10,180 nt of DNA, from the NCBI GenBank assembly GCA_945897695.1, contig CAMDGW010000078.1:1-10180 (forward strand), read 5' to 3'. Below are positions 6,573 to 10,180 of the stretch, piece by piece. Within the stretch, counting starts at the first letter, position 1, and each line of letters starts with the position of its first letter. The notes below the pieces were generated by a model, which did not search any database, was not told the origin of the DNA, and saw only the letters and a program-made list of their open reading frames with translations. Source of the stretch: Pseudobacteriovorax antillogorgiicola. Its GTDB lineage: Bacteria > Bdellovibrionota_B > Oligoflexia > Oligoflexales > RGVZ01. Made by a program: the position numbers and the translations under genes.

Positions 6573-9500
6573 ATGAATAAAGATCAAATGGATAAAATGT
6601 CCCAGGGTAGCGAGCCAAAGCGCCAGACGGCAGTCACCTCGATTCCTGGTTATACGATGACCGACCGTGGTCCAGAAGTTTTTGCTCCCTTAGACGGCCC
6701 GCTTGAGGCGCCAGTGAAGGTGATTGAAAAAGGTCATCTTTACATGGGTGTTGAAGAAGTAATGCCGGAAGTTGACTGTGCCGAAGCGCCTGCTAGCGCC
6801 GGTGACGAGGCCATTTCCAAAACGAACGTAGATCGTCGTGACTTCCTGAAGCTTTTTTCTGCCGCAGCTGTTGCTAGCTCGGCTGCGTGTGTTCGTCGCC
6901 CACTTGAAAAAGCTGTGCCGTACGTGAATCAGCCGGTGGACCAAGCGATTGGTATTCCCACATATTATGCATCTACCTGCGGTGAGTGTGCTGCGGGCTG
7001 CGGTATCACAGTGAAAACCTCCTCTGGTCTTCCCATCAAGATTGAGGGCAACCCAGAGCACCCTCTAAGCCAGGGTTCAACGTGTGCGGCTGGTCAGTCT
7101 AGTCTCCAGGCGCTTTTCCATCCTGAGCGCCGAACAGCGCCAGGTTTTAACGATGGCACTCGTCTTTCCACTTATGCCTGGAATGACATGTACGAAACCC
7201 TTGCTAAGCGCATCGACGGCAAAAAGGTGGCCATCTTTACCGGTGGCTCAACTGGATCGCGCAACTCATTCTATACCGACGTGTTGAAGAAAATGGGCGG
7301 ATCCGAAAAAGATCTCTATACCTACGAATCAAATTCTCTTTACGAGGCAATCTCAGAAGCTCACCAAATGGTTTTCGGCGTTGAGTCGATGCCTCGCCCT
7401 GATATGCGTCTTGCCAAGGTGATTGTCGGACTCGGCACCGATTTTCTTGATGTGGGTGTGTCACCTGTTTTCTTTGCAAAGAATTTTGGAAACTTTCACT
7501 CCTACCGTGCAGGCGCTGACTTCGGTAAATTCATCCAATTTGAAACAATGATGACCCAAACTGGCGCTAAGGCCGATGAGCGGCATGTGATCCCGCCTTC
7601 AAGTGAAATCGTCGTTTCTCTGCTCCTTATGAAGTCACTTCTTGAGAAGAACGTTTCGGGCTCAGCAAAAGAGCAGGCTAGTCGGATTCTTGCAGCTAAT
7701 TCCACAATCCTTAGCGACGGCTATGATCTTGTGGGCATTAGCAAAGATGTTTTTGATCATGTGGCTGAAGAGTTGCTTAAAGCGCCGTCCATGGTGCTAG
7801 CTGGTAACAGTGCATTTGATCAAAATGCTACAATGCTTCAAGTTGCTGCCGCACTTATCAACGATATGATTGGTGCTTACGGCAAAACTTTGTTTATTGA
7901 TCGTGGCTGGATGCGTTCACCAGTGCGCTCTGGCGACCTGGCGCGGTTTATGGAAAATGCCGGCAACTACGAGGTCGTATTCTTTATCGACACCAACCCG
8001 GTATTCTCGGTTCCTCAGTCCTTTGGGTTTGTGGACATCGTCAAGAAGATCCCGATGGTTGTCAGTATGCAGTCTTCGCCAGTTGAAATGGATGACTATG
8101 CACAGGTCATTCTGCCGATCAATCACGCTCTGGAAAGCTGGGGTGATGAGCACCCTGTTGCTGGATTCTGGTCTGCACGGCAGCCGGTTGTTCGTGCTGT
8201 GAAAGACACACGCCAAGCAGAGGATATCTTCCTGTGGTTACTTGCAGCGCAGAAAAAGAGCCTTGGCTACGCCGATTACCGAGCCTACCTGTATGATAAA
8301 TGGAAAGCGCTCATGGCATTAGTTGATGTCAAAGGTGTGGATTTCGATACCTTTGTCAAAGCCGTATTGCGTCGTGGATTTGCAGGAAAACTTGAAACCC
8401 GCCCTGCGCCGTCAGTAAAAGAAGTCGCTGGATCTTTCAAAATTGCTGAGGTGGCCACCACCAAGGGCCTTCGTTTGCTTGCTCCATTGGATCCTCGTCT
8501 TGGGGATGGTCGTGGCGCCGATAAGCCGATTCTACAAGAAATTGGCGATGGGATGACGACCATTGCATGGGATAGCTGGGTCGCGATGAATCCAAACACA
8601 GCTGCCAAGATGGGCTTTAAGCGAAATGATGTGCTGTCAGTAGAAACAGACGCTGGTGCTCTTAAAGTGGCTCTCTATCCGCTTCCTGGTCTGCACGCAG
8701 ATGCGGTGGTTATTAACCGTGGTAACGGGCACGCCAAAAGCGCTGGTGTCGTTCAAGGTGGCGTCGGCGTTGATCCGTTGGTACTTGTGGGAAAAACCGT
8801 TGATGCTGCAACCAAGGCTCCGGTTACCTCTGGCATGGCTGTAAAAATCTCCAAAACTGGTGAAATATACCGCCTTGCTGCCATGCAGAAAAGCCATGAC
8901 ATTGGAAATCGTACTGGCATCGTCAAGAAGTACTCGGTTGAAGAAGTTAAGGCCTACAAACGCGAGCGCAGCCTTGACGATGTTCCGGATCTTTATCCTG
9001 CGCTGGCAGAAGACGAGGCTGCCCAGTACCGCTGGGGAATGTCTGTCGACCTCACGAAGTGCTCAGGTTGCGGTGCCTGTATGGCAGCCTGTGCGGTTGA
9101 GAACAACATCCCTCAAGTTGGTCGTGACCAGATTCTGCTAGGTCGCGAAATGCATTGGGTTCGTATGGATCGCTACTTTGCGGGCGACGTAGACAATCCT
9201 CAGGTGACGTTCCAACCGATGATGTGTCAGCAGTGTGCTCACGCTCCTTGTGAGGCTGTTTGTCCGGTTATTGCAACGAGCCACGACCCTGAAGGCATTA
9301 ACTCAATGACCTACAACCGCTGTATTGGTACTCGTTACTGCGCGAACGCCTGCCCCTACAAAGTACGCCGCTTTAATTGGTGGACTCACAAGTGGGGCGT
9401 CATGGGCGATCGTCCTCAGGACCGTATGCCAAGGGCACTAAATCCAGAAGTAACGGTTCGTACCCGTGGCGTCATGGAGAAATGTAATTTCTGCGTCCAG

Positions 9501-9926
9501 CGCTTACGCCAAGCCAAATACGTGGCTAAAGAGCAGGGTCGTCTCATTCGAGACCTGGAAGTCATGACCGCGTGTGCTCAGGTCTGTCCAAGTGACGCCA
9601 TTAGTTTTGGTAACCTTAAGGATCAAGGTAGTCGAGTTAGCCTTGATCGTAACGAAGCTCGGTCCTATCTAGCTTTGGGTGGCGATCCCGACAAGAACGA
9701 GTTTGGAATTAAGACTAAGCCAAACGTTAGCTATATGGCTATCGTTGCGCATCGTGAGCCACTAGGTACCGGTCAAGAAGGACATGGAGCTAGTCATGGT
9801 GCGGGGCGTGCTTCAGCTGGCAAACATGATGCTGAGCCGGTGCATGGTGAGGCCGCTCCTGCAGCTGCAGCTCCAGAATCCGCTCCAGTGGCTCCTGCCC
9901 CCGAGGCAGCACCTAGTCCGCATTGA
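6573..9926 (+). CDS. actB: ActB, fused molybdopterin-oxidoreductase-like and iron-sulfur subunit of alternative complex III
   Basis: ActB carries electrons from the quinol site to the ActA hemes. The 1117-residue protein has an internal twin-arginine motif, RRDFLK (88-93), after an 87-residue cytoplasmic-type extension, as in the extended Tat signals of this family. The N-terminal half (about 130-760) is a molybdopterin oxidoreductase fold with Cys136, Cys139, Cys143 and Cys171. In characterised complexes this half binds no molybdenum. The C-terminal ferredoxin-like half has Cys830/833/836/840, Cys885/888/893/897, Cys917/923/927, Cys971/974 and Cys1001/1005. Thr920 occupies a usual cysteine place in CIGTRYC, consistent with the [3Fe-4S] cluster known in ActB. 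The last 50 or so residues are a low-complexity Ala-Pro-His tail. A GAGGG ribosome binding site (6558-6562) precedes the ATG. It lies 43 bases after actA in the same operon. Confidence 0.93.
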   Translation: MNKDQMDKMSQGSEPKRQTAVTSIPGYTMTDRGPEVFAPLDGPLEAPVKVIEKGHLYMGVEEVMPEVDCAEAPASAGDEAISKTNVDRRDFLKLFSAAAVASSAACVRRPLEKAVPYVNQPVDQAIGIPTYYASTCGECAAGCGITVKTSSGLPIKIEGNPEHPLSQGSTCAAGQSSLQALFHPERRTAPGFNDGTRLSTYAWNDMYETLAKRIDGKKVAIFTGGSTGSRNSFYTDVLKKMGGSEKDLYTYESNSLYEAISEAHQMVFGVESMPRPDMRLAKVIVGLGTDFLDVGVSPVFFAKNFGNFHSYRAGADFGKFIQFETMMTQTGAKADERHVIPPSSEIVVSLLLMKSLLEKNVSGSAKEQASRILAANSTILSDGYDLVGISKDVFDHVAEELLKAPSMVLAGNSAFDQNATMLQVAAALINDMIGAYGKTLFIDRGWMRSPVRSGDLARFMENAGNYEVVFFIDTNPVFSVPQSFGFVDIVKKIPMVVSMQSSPVEMDDYAQVILPINHALESWGDEHPVAGFWSARQPVVRAVKDTRQAEDIFLWLLAAQKKSLGYADYRAYLYDKWKALMALVDVKGVDFDTFVKAVLRRGFAGKLETRPAPSVKEVAGSFKIAEVATTKGLRLLAPLDPRLGDGRGADKPILQEIGDGMTTIAWDSWVAMNPNTAAKMGFKRNDVLSVETDAGALKVALYPLPGLHADAVVINRGNGHAKSAGVVQGGVGVDPLVLVGKTVDAATKAPVTSGMAVKISKTGEIYRLAAMQKSHDIGNRTGIVKKYSVEEVKAYKRERSLDDVPDLYPALAEDEAAQYRWGMSVDLTKCSGCGACMAACAVENNIPQVGRDQILLGREMHWVRMDRYFAGDVDNPQVTFQPMMCQQCAHAPCEAVCPVIATSHDPEGINSMTYNRCIGTRYCANACPYKVRRFNWWTHKWGVMGDRPQDRMPRALNPEVTVRTRGVMEKCNFCVQRLRQAKYVAKEQGRLIRDLEVMTACAQVCPSDAISFGNLKDQGSRVSLDRNEARSYLALGGDPDKNEFGIKTKPNVSYMAIVAHREPLGTGQEGHGASHGAGRASAGKHDAEPVHGEAAPAAAAPESAPVAPAPEAAPSPH

Positions 9927-9986
9927 TGAGTTGAAGTCTTAGAACTGGTGCGCTTCTTAACAGTTTCTTTCCTGGAGTGAAGGCGA

Positions 9987-10180
9987 ATGAGTGAGATTAA
10001 GTGGGAAAAAACAATATCGGACGTGAATAACGAAATTCTCGTCAATCTGGAACGCCCGCATAAAATGTACTATGTGGCCCTGGCAGCATCTGTTGCCTGC
10101 GTGCTCTTGTTTGTGACCATGGTGGGTTACCACACAGCGGTAGGCTTGGGGGTTTGGACGGGCTTTGCACCTCCGACATA
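9987..10180 (+). CDS. actC: ActC, NrfD-like quinol-binding membrane subunit (partial, cut by window end)
   Basis: Only the first 64 codons are present. The ATG at 9987 follows GGAG (9974-9977) and lies 60 bases after the actB stop codon. The fragment starts with a hydrophilic segment (MSEIKWEKTI and onward to LERPHK, about 1-26). A first transmembrane helix follows at about 28-47, and the segment to residue 60 is GYHTAVGLGVWTGF. By position and by this start it should be ActC, one of the two NrfD/PsrC-type subunits of alternative complex III; ActC is the usual gene after actB and carries the quinol site in the known structures. The family cannot be confirmed from the fragment alone, and its remaining helices lie outside the window. 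Confidence 0.82.
   Translation, partial: MSEIKWEKTISDVNNEILVNLERPHKMYYVALAASVACVLLFVTMVGYHTAVGLGVWTGFAPPT

Noticed and set aside
6690..7061. Minus-strand open frame of 123 codons opposite actB
   Set aside because: It lies wholly within the well-supported actB gene, shows no recognisable motif, and has no sign of independent expression.
7005..7085. ActB as a catalytic molybdenum enzyme
   Set aside because: The N-terminal cysteine motif resembles molybdoenzymes, but the fusion to the iron-sulfur half and the actA/actC context identify ActB, whose characterised members lack molybdenum.
9794..10045. Minus-strand open frame opposite the ActB tail and the start of actC
   Set aside because: Its composition is just the reverse complement of the Ala-Pro-rich coding repeat, a typical shadow frame.

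Overview
The window looks like the chromosome of a Gram-negative, respiring bacterium with roughly balanced GC content. A Bdellovibrionota/Oligoflexia-type lineage is my best guess. The reasons are a lipoprotein combining a von Willebrand A domain with adhesin-like repeats, a uvrB-uvrC pair, and an alternative complex III (act) operon. This placement is inference; no rRNA or other marker gene is present.

Layout: (1) Positions 1-327 carry no gene but hold a degenerate tandem repeat of about 27 bp (41-138), possibly the remnant end of a mobile element. (2) 328-1749 (+) encodes a secreted lipoprotein with a MIDAS-type VWA domain and three C-terminal beta-rich repeats. Its intrinsic terminator (1771-1804) lies inside the last codons of the convergent uvrC gene. 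(3) 1769-5700 (-) is a translationally coupled uvrB-uvrC operon for nucleotide excision repair. (4) 5701-5959 is a divergent regulatory region with a candidate promoter in each direction and two perfect inverted repeats. (5) 5960-10180 (+) is the start of an alternative complex III operon: actA (pentaheme cytochrome c), actB (fused molybdopterin-oxidoreductase-like and iron-sulfur protein), and the first 64 codons of actC (NrfD-like quinol-binding membrane subunit), cut by the window edge.

How the genes work together: ActC would take electrons from membrane quinol, the ActB clusters would carry them, and the ActA hemes would pass them towards a cytochrome c or terminal oxidase. UvrB and UvrC act together with UvrA, which is not in the window, to incise damaged DNA. 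The VWA lipoprotein is unrelated to both and has no assigned function.

No clear new multi-gene system is visible. The points most worth a second look are the repeat array at 41-138, the architecture of the VWA lipoprotein, and the inverted repeats between uvrB and actA.
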